A stretch of 50,551 bases of DNA from an uncultured Gilliamella sp. (GTDB lineage Bacteria > Pseudomonadota > Gammaproteobacteria > Enterobacterales > Orbaceae), in assembly GCA_946480175.1 (NCBI GenBank), contig CAMLIK010000010.1, positions 1 through 50,551 on the forward strand, in the 5' to 3' direction. Both the position numbers and the translations under genes were made by a program. The number at the start of each line of letters is the position of its first letter. The stretch's first letter is position 1. Under the pieces are notes generated by a model, which had not been told where the DNA came from, searched no databases, and saw nothing but the letters and a program-made list of their open reading frames with translations. Positions 7,931 to 16,401 of this stretch are shown here, piece by piece.

Positions 7931-9289
7931 ATGCAATTAGGTCATAAATTGAGTTTGTTAATAAAAAATACGCCAATTATTGAACAACAGTCAGTCCTTG
8001 AATGTGCAATTAATGGGGTGATAGACTACTTTGCTAGTAGTTTGCAGGCATCTCATGAAACAAATGTTCAGAAATTACTAGCATGGATCAATGATGAAGG
8101 TGGCCATAATCGTGCTTGGTTAATTGGTCAAAAGAAACAAGCTACTAGTCGGCAAGCTGCATTATTTAATGGTTTTCAAGCTCATTGTTTAGATTATGAT
8201 GATGTGCATTCAGATGTACGTGGCCATCCATCAGCGGTTATCTTATCGGCTTTATTTGCGAGTATTCGCTTAGATGATTCATTAACCAATTTAGATGGAC
8301 GGCGTTTTTTAACTGCTTATGTAATTGGTATTGAAGTTATGGCCTTGTTGGGACGATGTGTTAATCCTGAACATTATGAAAAAGGCTGGCATGCAACAGT
8401 AACATTAGGGGGAATTGCTGCAACAGCCGCTATTTGTTATTTGTATGACGAACCATTTATTGCTCAAGCATTAACTTTAGCTGCTACACAAGCCTCCGGT
8501 ATGCGCTTATTGATGGGGACACCCATAAAGTTTTTACATGCTGGATTGGCAGCACAACATGCTATACAAGCTGTTGATTGGTTAAGAGCAGGTATTTCGG
8601 CAGATAAAGACTTTCTTGATGATAACTTAGGTTTTTTATCAATATATGGCCAAGGTAATGATGATTTAGATTTAACTGTGTGGGCAAAACCGTGGAAGAT
8701 TGTTAAACCCGGATTATGGTTTAAAACTTATTCATATTGTTCTGCTGCTTCATATATTGCTGATGCCGGTAAGTTACTGTATAAACATCCTAAATTTAAC
8801 GTGGATAATATTAAGCATATTACGCTTTTCTTTGCGCCTGTTAATAGTGATGCTGCGCTAATTTATAAACAGCCATTATCAGCTGAGCAGGGGCGTTTTT
8901 CAGCAGAATATATTTTGGCCTTAATTTTACTTGGTATTACGCCTGATTTTGAACAATTTACGGCAAAACCAATAGCTGACAATATCCAAAATTTAATGCA
9001 AAAAATGCAGCGTAGTTATGATATCCAATTATCCCCACATCCTGATGCATATAATAAACGTTATGTGGTTATTGAAATTGTCTTTGATAATAGCCAAAAA
9101 ATTAGTCAGCGAGTGGATATACCTAAGGGTTCACCGAAAAATCCATATAGTCAACAAGAACTGGCAGCCAAGTTATTTGCTGCATTGCCAAATGAAGTTA
9201 AAGCCCAACAATTATTGACCGATATTCATGCTTTAGCTAATGGTATGGATATTAAACAATTGCTGAGGTCGCATTGGCAAAGGCTTTAA
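7931..9289 (+). CDS. MmgE/PrpD-family protein (YxeQ-like)
   Basis: A 452-residue protein of the MmgE/PrpD fold, the family of 2-methylcitrate dehydratase. Visible features are the N-terminal all-helical half (QAALFNGFQAHCLDYDDVH, GHPSAVILSALFA) and GWHATVTLGGIAATAA. A C-terminal alpha/beta domain contains HITLFFAPVNSDA. PrpD itself is longer (about 480) and sits with prpBC, which are not here. The gene faces a lyase-acetyltransferase-ABC transporter operon across 48 bases. In Bacillus an MmgE/PrpD protein (YxeQ) is part of the yxe locus for S-(2-succino)cysteine use, so the same role is proposed. The exact reaction of YxeQ-type proteins is not known to me. Confidence 0.75.
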   Translation: MQLGHKLSLLIKNTPIIEQQSVLECAINGVIDYFASSLQASHETNVQKLLAWINDEGGHNRAWLIGQKKQATSRQAALFNGFQAHCLDYDDVHSDVRGHPSAVILSALFASIRLDDSLTNLDGRRFLTAYVIGIEVMALLGRCVNPEHYEKGWHATVTLGGIAATAAICYLYDEPFIAQALTLAATQASGMRLLMGTPIKFLHAGLAAQHAIQAVDWLRAGISADKDFLDDNLGFLSIYGQGNDDLDLTVWAKPWKIVKPGLWFKTYSYCSAASYIADAGKLLYKHPKFNVDNIKHITLFFAPVNSDAALIYKQPLSAEQGRFSAEYILALILLGITPDFEQFTAKPIADNIQNLMQKMQRSYDIQLSPHPDAYNKRYVVIEIVFDNSQKISQRVDIPKGSPKNPYSQQELAAKLFAALPNEVKAQQLLTDIHALANGMDIKQLLRSHWQRL

Positions 9290-9337
9290 TTTCTCATATC
9301 AAACTATAAATAACTTAATTAGGTTATAAAGATAAGT

Positions 9338-10093
9338 TTAGATTTCAAAATCAATCTCATCAGAAAGTTGTCGCAAAAAGCGTTGGGTTAACTCATGTTG
9401 TGGATTATCAATCAATGATTTTGCTTGCCCTTCTTCAACGATAACGCCATCTGACATAAAGATGATACGATCGGCGACATATTTGGCAAACTCCATCTCG
9501 TGGGTCACTATCAACATAGTAATGTTGTCTTTGGCCAGTTTTAGCATCACTTGCAAGACTTCATGTACTCGTTCGGGATCTAATGCAGAAGTTGGTTCGT
9601 CAAATAATAGGACTTTAGGTCTAACCGCTAATGCCCTAGCAATAGCAACACGTTGTTGTTGTCCACCTGATAAGGTGATTGGGTATTGATTAGCGTAAGC
9701 TAGCATGCCAACACGCTCTAACAATGATACCCCATACTGTTTGGCTTCATCTTTAGCCATTTTTTGGCTGACAACTAATGGATAAGTAATATTTTCTAAT
9801 GCAGTTTTATTTTTAAATAAATTATAGTGTTGAAAAACCATTGCCGACTGTTTGCGTAGGTTAGTTTCTTGCTTGTGATTATAATGTTCACAATTAAGTA
9901 TGGTTTTATCAATACGGATAGTCCCAGTATTTGGTTTTTCAAGTAAATTAAGGCAACGCAATAAAGTTGATTTTCCAGAGCCTGATGGTCCAATAATTGC
10001 AACTACTTCACCTTGTTTAATACTGAGATTTATTTCTTTTAATACTTCATTATTGCCAAATCGTTTAGATAAATGAGATACATTAATCATCAT
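9338..10093 (-). CDS. Polar amino-acid ABC transporter, ATP-binding subunit (TcyN/YxeO-like)
   Basis: The 251-residue ATPase has Walker A GPSGSGKST (residues 35-43), Q-loop VFQHYNLF, signature LSGGQQQRVAIARAL, Walker B VLLFDEPTSALDP and the switch histidine in VTHEMEFA. These are the hallmarks of the GlnQ/HisP/TcyN family that energises import of polar amino acids and sulfur-containing relatives. It is the last gene of the five-gene operon, seven bases after the permease stop. The ligand is not fixed by the ATPase; the neighbouring lyase and acetyltransferase point to a modified amino acid such as succinated cysteine. Confidence 0.92.
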   Translation of the reverse strand: MMINVSHLSKRFGNNEVLKEINLSIKQGEVVAIIGPSGSGKSTLLRCLNLLEKPNTGTIRIDKTILNCEHYNHKQETNLRKQSAMVFQHYNLFKNKTALENITYPLVVSQKMAKDEAKQYGVSLLERVGMLAYANQYPITLSGGQQQRVAIARALAVRPKVLLFDEPTSALDPERVHEVLQVMLKLAKDNITMLIVTHEMEFAKYVADRIIFMSDGVIVEEGQAKSLIDNPQHELTQRFLRQLSDEIDFEI

Positions 10094-10100
10094 GCTCTCC

Positions 10101-10772
10101 TTAACGATGATATGGTTTAGTCAGCTTACGTTCTAGCTGCTTTTGTAACCATGAATAGGCTACAACTGTTAGCCAGTAAACAATACCGACGGCTAAATAA
10201 GTTTCAAAATAGAGGAAAGAATTTGCGGTTAACATTTTTCCTGCCGCTAATAGTTCTTGTACGCCGACAAAAAATGCGACAGACGAATCTTTAAGTAATG
10301 AAATAAACATATTACCGGTATTTGGTAAAGCATTGACCATCGCTTGCGGTAATATGATGCCTCGATAAACTTGGATAGTACTTAATCCAGAGGTTAATCC
10401 TGCCTCTTTTTGCCCATGGTCCACTGACGCTAAGCCTGCACGAAAGATTTCGGCTAAATAAGCGGAATATTTTAAGCTAAAACAGATGATTGCTGCGGTA
10501 GTTGCTCCCATTTGTTTCATAATTGGAAATATTTGTGGTAAACCATAGTAAATAATAAACAATAGAACAACTGAGGGAATACCACGAAATAAAGAGATAA
10601 ACAGCGCCAAACAAGAATCAATAATAACAATCTTATTGTTTCTAATCAGTGCGATTGTAAGCCCCAATACAATGGCAAACATAATTGAGACAATCGCAAT
10701 AAAAAGTGTAACCGGCAGATACGGTAATATCTGCGGGAATACACTAACAAAATAGTTTATATTGAAATTCAT
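10101..10772 (-). CDS. Polar amino-acid ABC transporter, permease subunit (TcyL/YxeN-like)
   Basis: A 223-residue inner-membrane permease of the HisM/GlnP type. It has several hydrophobic helices, with the first at about residues 17-40 (LPVTLFIAIVSIMFAIVLGL). The cytoplasmic EAA-type loop (QKEAGLTSGLSTIQVYRGIILPQA) contacts the ATPase. A single permease gene suggests a homodimeric channel. Its ATG overlaps the stop of the binding-protein gene by 4 bases, a mark of translational coupling. Confidence 0.92.
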   Translation of the reverse strand: MNFNINYFVSVFPQILPYLPVTLFIAIVSIMFAIVLGLTIALIRNNKIVIIDSCLALFISLFRGIPSVVLLFIIYYGLPQIFPIMKQMGATTAAIICFSLKYSAYLAEIFRAGLASVDHGQKEAGLTSGLSTIQVYRGIILPQAMVNALPNTGNMFISLLKDSSVAFFVGVQELLAAGKMLTANSFLYFETYLAVGIVYWLTVVAYSWLQKQLERKLTKPYHR

Positions 10773-11551
10773 GAGGTAATATCTTCACCAAAATATTTAA
10801 TTGATAGATTTTTCAATGTACCATTAGCACGTAGTTTTTCGATCACTTGATTAAATTTTTCGCGTAAAGCTTTACCTTTTTCATCCTTATTAAAAGGAAA
10901 AGCAACTTGTTCAATCGTGATTGGATTGCCAACTAACTTAAATGGTAGATTTTTTCGTTTGATCTCCGCCAATAAGATGGGTTTGGAATTGACATAGCCA
11001 TCGACTCGTTGAAATTCAGCATCGTGCATTGCACCATCTCGAGTTTCATAAGTTTTGATGGTGATTTCGTTATTTGGAAATGCCTTTTTAAGGTTATTGA
11101 TATGATTTGAACCAAGTACTCCAGCGATAGTTTTGCCATTAAAATCAGTTAACTGATTAATGTTGTTATTGTCTTTATGAGTAACAATTTGACTGCCATA
11201 AAAACTATAGGCTTGAGTAAAATCATATTTTGCTTGTCGAGCTGGAGTTACCGCTACTGCATTTGCTATTGTATCTAAACGGCCAGAGTCAAATTGCCCC
11301 ATTAATCCACCAAACTCAGCAATTACCCATTCAACTTTATAACCTAATTCATTGGCAATTGCTTCGGTCACTTCAACATCAAATCCAATTAACTTACCAT
11401 CTTGTTTATAACCATTAGGGTAACTTTGGCCAGTAGAGCCTACTTTGATAATATTTTGTTCACTCACCTGATTGTTAGATTGATTATCACAACCAATTAA
11501 GCTTAGGCTGGCTAATAAAATCGCAGAAAACAGCGTTATTATTCTTTTCAT
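10769..11551 (-). CDS. Amino-acid ABC transporter substrate-binding lipoprotein (TcyJ/YxeM-like)
   Basis: A 260-residue periplasmic solute-binding protein of the polar amino-acid family (SBP_bac_3). It begins with a lipoprotein signal peptide ending in the lipobox LIGC (Cys at about residue 21), so it should be anchored in a membrane. The family core is visible: DGKLIGFDVEVTEAIANELG, the ligand-pocket segment RQAKYDFTQAYSFYG and GKTIAGVLGSNH. The start overlaps the end of the acetyltransferase gene by one base. Binding specificity cannot be read from sequence; cystine-type or S-substituted cysteine ligands are the best guess from family and neighbours. Confidence 0.9.
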   Translation of the reverse strand: MKRIITLFSAILLASLSLIGCDNQSNNQVSEQNIIKVGSTGQSYPNGYKQDGKLIGFDVEVTEAIANELGYKVEWVIAEFGGLMGQFDSGRLDTIANAVAVTPARQAKYDFTQAYSFYGSQIVTHKDNNNINQLTDFNGKTIAGVLGSNHINNLKKAFPNNEITIKTYETRDGAMHDAEFQRVDGYVNSKPILLAEIKRKNLPFKLVGNPITIEQVAFPFNKDEKGKALREKFNQVIEKLRANGTLKNLSIKYFGEDITS

Positions 11552-12072
11552 TATCGATTACTCCTTTTCTTCCATTCGCAATAGTTTTGGTTATTTAATA
11601 TTTTTTCAAAATAAAGGGTAGTATGATCACTAGTTAAATCTGCTTGCCCAATTTGTTGATAGCCTTTTTGGCGATATATTTTGGCTAGCCATGGATGATT
11701 GGCTGCTGTACCTAAAGTTACTGCTGGCAGTTTAAGTTGATTAATTAAGATTTCTTTTTCAACCCAATCCCATAAAGCATTACCATATCCTTGACCTTTA
11801 TAAGCTGGATCGGTTGCAAACCAGCCTAAATGAGGTAATCCATAAGGACCTGGGTTATTTCCCCATGGCATGCGAATACTGAGTGTGGATATCAATTTAT
11901 GATCTTTTTCAAATAGATAAACTGGATTCGAATCAATATGTTGAATTATCTCTTCTGCTTCGACCGTTGCTGCAGCAAAATGGATGCCTAATTGTGACGT
12001 AGCTTGATAGGCTCGGTGCAATAATTGCTGATATGCTCTAATATCGGAACGGTTGATTAAGCGAAAGCTCAT
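11551..12072 (-). CDS. GNAT-family N-acetyltransferase (YxeL-like)
   Basis: A 173-residue GNAT protein. The acetyl-CoA pyrophosphate-binding motif A is visible as YKGQGYGNALWDWVE (Q/RxxGxG/A). It is preceded by the beta-4 strand LGWFATDPAY and followed by VTLGTAANHPWLAKIYRQKGYQ, the usual C-terminal motif B. It overlaps the lyase gene by 4 bases and the binding-protein gene by 1, so it is made in step with both. In Bacillus the yxe acetyltransferase acts on S-(2-succino)cysteine. Here the neighbouring genes support acetylation of an imported amino-acid adduct, but no substrate residue is diagnostic. Confidence 0.85.
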   Translation of the reverse strand: MSFRLINRSDIRAYQQLLHRAYQATSQLGIHFAAATVEAEEIIQHIDSNPVYLFEKDHKLISTLSIRMPWGNNPGPYGLPHLGWFATDPAYKGQGYGNALWDWVEKEILINQLKLPAVTLGTAANHPWLAKIYRQKGYQQIGQADLTSDHTTLYFEKILNNQNYCEWKKRSNR

Positions 12073-13430
12073 AATAATACTCCGCTATGCTCGGCATATT
12101 TAATGACTTGTTCGACTTTTTCTGCTGCACTGCCGAGATAATTAATTGGATCTAACCAATTATCAAGTTCAGTTTCAGTAAAGTGTTTATTTAAACGAGG
12201 ATCGGCTAATAATACTGATTTAAATGGTCGATTTTGTTCAAATGCCTGCATAGCGTTTTCATAAACCAAATGATGAGCGGTTTGTTTGCCTAAACGTTTG
12301 CCAATTTCAAACATCACTTTTTCTGATAACAGTAGGCCATTTTGTTTTGTCAAATTAGCTAACATTTGATCGGCATTTACCTTTAAACCTTTTAACACCG
12401 CTAAAGCCGTTTGTAATTGTGCCGAAATATAAAGATTGATTTCCGGAAGCGCAATCCATTCTGCTCGCCAGCTCATGGCATCTCGTTCATGTTCAACTTT
12501 CATTGATTCATGAATAAGTGCCACACTTTTTAATAGAGGGGCTGTAAGACTAGCTAATCCTTCTAATGCGGCTGGATTACGTTTATGTGGCATGGTGGTT
12601 GAGCCAATTTTACCGTCGGAAAAAGGCTCTTCGACTTCGTTAATTTCGGTTCGCATAAGGTTGTAAAATTCGTTACCTATTTTGCCAAGGGTGCCACTAA
12701 TCAGGGCAATAACTGAAGCGTATTCTGAAAAACGGTCACGAGCCGCTTGCCAACCTATATTTGGCGTGTTGAGTCCTAGTAACGTTAGTGCTCTCTGCTC
12801 AACTTGTGGGCCGCGTTCTCCCATTGAAGCGTAAGTACAAATAGCCCCACTAATATTGCCGACTAAAACGCGTTGTTTTATCTCAGATAAACGTTGTAAA
12901 TGGCGAACAAATTCATCTAACCAAACGGCTAATTTGAAGCCAAATGTCGTCGGTAGGGCTTGCATCCCATGGGTACGGCCAACCATAGGTAAATATTGAT
13001 ATTGTTTAGCTAACAATTTTAATTGATTGGCAATTAATTTAGTATCACGCTCAATGATAGCGAATGATTGTTGTATCTGCAGGGCAGTTGCTGTATCAAC
13101 AATATCTTGAGTGGTTGCGCCATAATGAATGTATTCACCGGCATCGCCAACCTGTTTTTGCAAAGCGTTGATTGTTGACATTAGTGAATGTTTGGCTTTG
13201 GCTGCCTCTTCGGCAAGTTGTTCAAGGGATAATTTTGATGCATCCGCTTTGGCAATAATGGTATCAGCAATCTCAGCAGGAATAACCCCTAAGTCACCTT
13301 GTGCTTTTGCCAAAGCCACTTCGACTTTTACTTGCTTCTCCAAACGATTTTGCTCAGACCATATCTGACGCATTTCGCTAGTACCAAAATTATTACCTAA
13401 AATTAAAAAATCTAAAATATGCGATGCCAC
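12069..13430 (-). CDS. Aspartase/fumarase-superfamily lyase (adenylosuccinate-lyase-like; candidate S-(2-succino)cysteine lyase)
   Basis: A 453-residue enzyme of the superfamily that eliminates fumarate from succinyl-adducts. The three conserved regions are HYGATTQD (residues 102-109), MVGRTHGMQALP (149-160, catalytic His) and the signature GSTTMPHKRNP (276-286). It resembles the PcaB/adenylosuccinate-lyase-like group rather than housekeeping PurB. The start is GTG at 13430 with a TGAGGAT site upstream; MASHILD is a typical start for this group. It leads a tight operon with an acetyltransferase and an amino-acid ABC importer, with no purine or protocatechuate genes nearby. A role in cleaving a succinylated thiol or amine to fumarate plus amino acid is inferred. 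Confidence 0.85.
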   Translation of the reverse strand: MASHILDFLILGNNFGTSEMRQIWSEQNRLEKQVKVEVALAKAQGDLGVIPAEIADTIIAKADASKLSLEQLAEEAAKAKHSLMSTINALQKQVGDAGEYIHYGATTQDIVDTATALQIQQSFAIIERDTKLIANQLKLLAKQYQYLPMVGRTHGMQALPTTFGFKLAVWLDEFVRHLQRLSEIKQRVLVGNISGAICTYASMGERGPQVEQRALTLLGLNTPNIGWQAARDRFSEYASVIALISGTLGKIGNEFYNLMRTEINEVEEPFSDGKIGSTTMPHKRNPAALEGLASLTAPLLKSVALIHESMKVEHERDAMSWRAEWIALPEINLYISAQLQTALAVLKGLKVNADQMLANLTKQNGLLLSEKVMFEIGKRLGKQTAHHLVYENAMQAFEQNRPFKSVLLADPRLNKHFTETELDNWLDPINYLGSAAEKVEQVIKYAEHSGVLL

Positions 13431-13732
13431 AAAACTATCCTCAATAAAAATGCTATAACTTATTGAACAATTATTATTAATTATTGAGTTAACGTCTAAT
13501 AGCCAATTGATCTAATGATATAACTAAAAAGAATAACAGAAATAATGATTGAATAAATCATATGAATTTATTGTTTAACACATTGGTTATTTGATAAAAA
13601 TTTTGAGGAGAGGGGTTTTTAAAGCTTATAACAGAGAATGTTTCACCTATAGTTAATGTGTAGTGATGGCTAAGATCAATTCGGGGCTTAACACATAGTT
13701 TTGATTGAGGTTATAAGAGAATTTTTTATGGT
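13431..13732. other. Gap upstream of the lyase operon
   Basis: AT-rich interval that should carry the lyase-operon promoter on the minus strand. Apart from repeat copy 2 (13598-13626) and the aspC terminator, I see no gene or clear operator in it. Confidence 0.4.
13598..13626 (+). repeat. Dispersed intergenic repeat, copy 2
   Basis: Reads TTTTGAGGAGAGGGGTTTTT, against TTTTGAGGAACGGGGTTTTT in copy 1. It keeps the preceding A-run and a following AAAGC/TAAGCC-like stretch. It lies about 170 bases upstream of the lyase operon but in antisense orientation to it. Confidence 0.55.
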
Positions 13733-13785
13733 TAAAAAATCGAATACATTGGTGATTAAATTTTACATTAACGGCCAATGTATTC
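13733..13785 (-). terminator. Rho-independent terminator of aspC
   Basis: On the minus strand, just after the aspC stop, an 11-bp perfect stem (GAATACATTGG, 13742-13752, with CCAATGTATTC, 13775-13785) is followed by a run of six T. This is a convincing intrinsic terminator. Confidence 0.8.
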
Positions 13786-13814
13786 AACTGTATTTAATAT
13801 ATGAAACAGGTATG

Positions 13815-14990
13815 CTATAAAACGTCGACAATTGATTCACAAAGTCTAGACATATTATCGATAGTCATTCCGGCGACATTGATTCGTCCTGAATTAACAA
13901 TATAAATACCATAATCATTACGCAATTTAAGTACTTGTTCTTCAGTTAAACCACTAAATGAAAACATACCGTTTTGTTTGGCAATAAAACTAAAATCTTG
14001 GTTGGCACCTTTATCTTGCAGCGTTTTCACAAATAGTTGGCGCATACGATGAATACGTTGACGCATGCCTGTTAATTCATCAATCCACTCTTCTTTTAAT
14101 TCAGCATTGTTTAATATATAAGAGACAATTTTAGCGCCATGCGCGGGTGGATTGGAGTAATTAGCTCTGATAATGGTTTTGACCTGACTAAATGCCCGAT
14201 CAGCAATTTCGCTATCCGCAGCAATTAAAGTGAATGCACCAACACGCTCATTATATAGACCGAAATTTTTTGAGTAAGAGCTAGCGATTAGTAGTTCAGG
14301 TTGATTATTCGCAAACAATCTTAGTCCATATACGTCTTCTTCTATACCTTGGCCAAACCCTTGATAAGCGAGGTCAAATAATGGTAACCAACCATTTTTT
14401 AAGGCTAACTCTGAAATCGCTTGCCATTGTTCTGGAGTCGGATCGATACCGGTAGGGTTATGGCAGCAACCATGAAATAGCACGGCTTCGCCGGCGACAA
14501 CTTGATTTAAATCACTCATTAAACCATCAAAATCGAGGCTTCGAGTTTGAGCATCATAATAACGGTATTCTCGAACTTCTAATCCCGCAGTTTGAAAAAC
14601 GCTGCGATGATTAGGCCACGATGGGTTGCTTATCCAAACTCGTTTTATTTTCGTACGGCGAGATAAAAAATCTGCCATAATGCGTAATGCACCGGTTCCG
14701 CCAGGGGCTTGCGCAGTTCTCGCTCGTTGATTTTCACTACCGAACAGTAAGACTTGAGTGGCAATATTAAATGAATTAACACCATCAATGGGTAAATAGC
14801 TTTTTGTAGTTTCATCATCTAGCAATAGATGCTCAGCTTTTTTTACACTTTCTAAAATAGGTGTTTGGGTGGTTTCATCTTTATAAACACCAACACTTAA
14901 ATTAATTTTGTTGGTGCGTTCATCCTTGTTGTAGAGATCCGCTAAGCCTAAAATAGGATCTGCTGGTGCTGCTAATAAATATTCAAACAT
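13815..14990 (-). CDS. aspC: Aspartate aminotransferase AspC
   Basis: PLP enzyme of fold type I, subgroup I-alpha, interconverting aspartate/2-oxoglutarate and oxaloacetate/glutamate. It is 391 residues long (E. coli 396). Visible motifs are LSVGVYKDE, the substrate-loop region [18 protein letters not shown] (residues 173-181) and the PLP-lysine segment [16 protein letters not shown] with Lys241. The sequence is closer to AspC than to TyrB; the second family member at the right edge is TyrB. It stands alone with its own terminator and a 136-base gap to syd upstream. Confidence 0.95.
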   Translation of the reverse strand: MFEYLLAAPADPILGLADLYNKDERTNKINLSVGVYKDETTQTPILESVKKAEHLLLDDETTKSYLPIDGVNSFNIATQVLLFGSENQRARTAQAPGGTGALRIMADFLSRRTKIKRVWISNPSWPNHRSVFQTAGLEVREYRYYDAQTRSLDFDGLMSDLNQVVAGEAVLFHGCCHNPTGIDPTPEQWQAISELALKNGWLPLFDLAYQGFGQGIEEDVYGLRLFANNQPELLIASSYSKNFGLYNERVGAFTLIAADSEIADRAFSQVKTIIRANYSNPPAHGAKIVSYILNNAELKEEWIDELTGMRQRIHRMRQLFVKTLQDKGANQDFSFIAKQNGMFSFSGLTEEQVLKLRNDYGIYIVNSGRINVAGMTIDNMSRLCESIVDVL

Positions 14991-15126
14991 AAGTTACCTA
15001 TTTCTTTTAGTGACACTTATTGCATTATATACACATTGTTTGGCAAGTTACAATTTGTAAACCACAATGCACTTGGCACTTGAACCTCATTTGTACCACA
15101 GCTTAGTAATTATCGAAAGCTAATTA

Positions 15127-15660
15127 TTATGCTATAACGATAAGTTTTTCAAGAAATGTTGCTAAATTAGATGATAATGTTGTCAATTGCCCAGTTATTA
15201 AATCTTCTTTAACCACTTCACCTGTCAAATTATTTAATGCGACGATTTCAGTATCTTCATTGGTTGAGGCGATAAAAATGGTCGGTGTTCGCTTTAATTT
15301 TTTTTGTTGCGATAGGTGAGCAATTAAATTTTTTTCTAAATTTGAAAAGTCATCATCATTCCACGCTTGCAACAAAATTAAATTAACGTCAGCAAATTTT
15401 GCTGTCAGATTTGCCGCGTATTGTGTACCGTAAAATGTATGTGCACTTGGGTGGATTTTGATGTTAATAACTTGTTCTACTATGGTTAAATCTCTTGGAG
15501 GATTAAGTAAAAAAGGTTGCCAATAAACGGCAAGATTTTTAGTTTTGATAATGCAAGGCGAGGGTAAACCATGTAATTCTTCACTTTGTGGTGCATGTTC
15601 AAATTGAGCGATCCAACGCTGGGTAAAATCAAGCAATGCTACTTTTTCAGGCGATTCCAT
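15127..15660 (-). CDS. syd: SecY-interacting protein Syd
   Basis: Syd is a small cytoplasmic protein peripheral to the membrane that binds SecY and is thought to check proper SecYEG assembly. The 177-residue sequence tracks E. coli Syd (181) along its whole length: DFTQRW, SEELHGLPSPCI, YWQP, IHPSAHTFYGTQYA, LLQAWNDDDF, ENLIAHL and NLTGEV are all recognisable. Acidic residues, used in binding basic SecY loops, are spread through it. It is divergent from rne across a 741-base gap; this neighbour relation is not the E. coli one. Confidence 0.93.
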   Translation of the reverse strand: MESPEKVALLDFTQRWIAQFEHAPQSEELHGLPSPCIIKTKNLAVYWQPFLLNPPRDLTIVEQVINIKIHPSAHTFYGTQYAANLTAKFADVNLILLQAWNDDDFSNLEKNLIAHLSQQKKLKRTPTIFIASTNEDTEIVALNNLTGEVVKEDLITGQLTTLSSNLATFLEKLIVIA

Positions 15661-16401
15661 AACTAAATATTATCTTATAGTTCATTTTATGATCGATAGT
15701 TGTTTAATATTATACGGACTAAATTGGCATATACATAATTGTTAAAGTTAAGTTTTTAAATTCATTAAATGCGTTATAAATCGATATAAAAAATTTGCCA
15801 AATTCATCTCCAATTAAATGATGAAAAATTAGTGATTAAAGCCTTTTTTATTGTGTTTTCAGTCTAATTTTAGGGTAGTACAAAACCAGTATTAAATTGT
15901 TTATAAAATAGTCAGTTTAATTTACTTGCTATCCGTTGCTGAAACGTGAATAATAGACACGGATATTTTATCCATGTAATGCAGCAATGGCGTTAGACAT
16001 TACAGTTTGTCAAAATAAAATAGCGTAAGTAGAATTATTATAATTAATTAATATGTTTATTTTAAACAATCATATAAAGATTTAGTGGTTTGTTAAATTG
16101 TAGAAAAATAGAATTTGCAAACTCATCATTGAAATAATATCAATAATTGTATGTTTAGTGGTGTTCAAAAAGTGCATAGGTGTTTTGAATGTAATATTAC
16201 CTCTAAAAAGTGTATTGATGTTGGATAAGTTATACTGATTTCACATAAAATAATAACAAAAATAACACAAATAAAATAATGAATACGGTATAAAAAATAT
16301 TTAAGTAAGTACTATTGTTTATCATTGTTAAAAATAAGCGTTTATTGTTAATAATAAAATTCTACCTACAGTTAATTTAGATTAATGAAGAGTGTAGAAT
16401 A
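15661..16401. other. Long AT-rich gap between syd and rne, presumed rne promoter and leader region
   Basis: In E. coli the rne transcript has a leader of about 360 nucleotides that senses RNase E activity, so a long gap here is expected. I see one strong structured block (15933-15990, listed separately) and a -10-like TATACT at 16231-16236. The rest is low-complexity A+T with no plausible gene. Confidence 0.5.
15933..15990 (+). promoter_or_regulatory. Structured element in the rne leader region, candidate autoregulatory hairpins
   Basis: An outer 9-bp stem CCGTTGCTG (15933-15941) with CAGCAATGG (15982-15990) encloses an inner hairpin GGATA-ttt-TATCC (15961-15973) flanked by pairing ACA/TGT. 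It is the only GC-containing, strongly foldable block in the gap. E. coli rne is autoregulated through leader hairpins, so this is a reasonable counterpart; it requires a promoter upstream of 15933, which I could not pin down. Confidence 0.45.

Noticed and set aside
7931-9289. 2-methylcitrate dehydratase PrpD
   Set aside because: No prpB, prpC or prpR next to it, shorter than PrpD, and context matches YxeQ-type proteins.
12069-13430. Housekeeping adenylosuccinate lyase PurB or PcaB cycloisomerase
   Set aside because: No purine or protocatechuate genes are nearby, the N-terminus MASHILD and operon context match the PcaB-like group linked to amino-acid importers, and PurB would be expected elsewhere.
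16160-16240. Short GTG-started frame of about 25 codons in the rne leader region
   Set aside because: No ribosome site and no conserved pattern; low-complexity A+T sequence.
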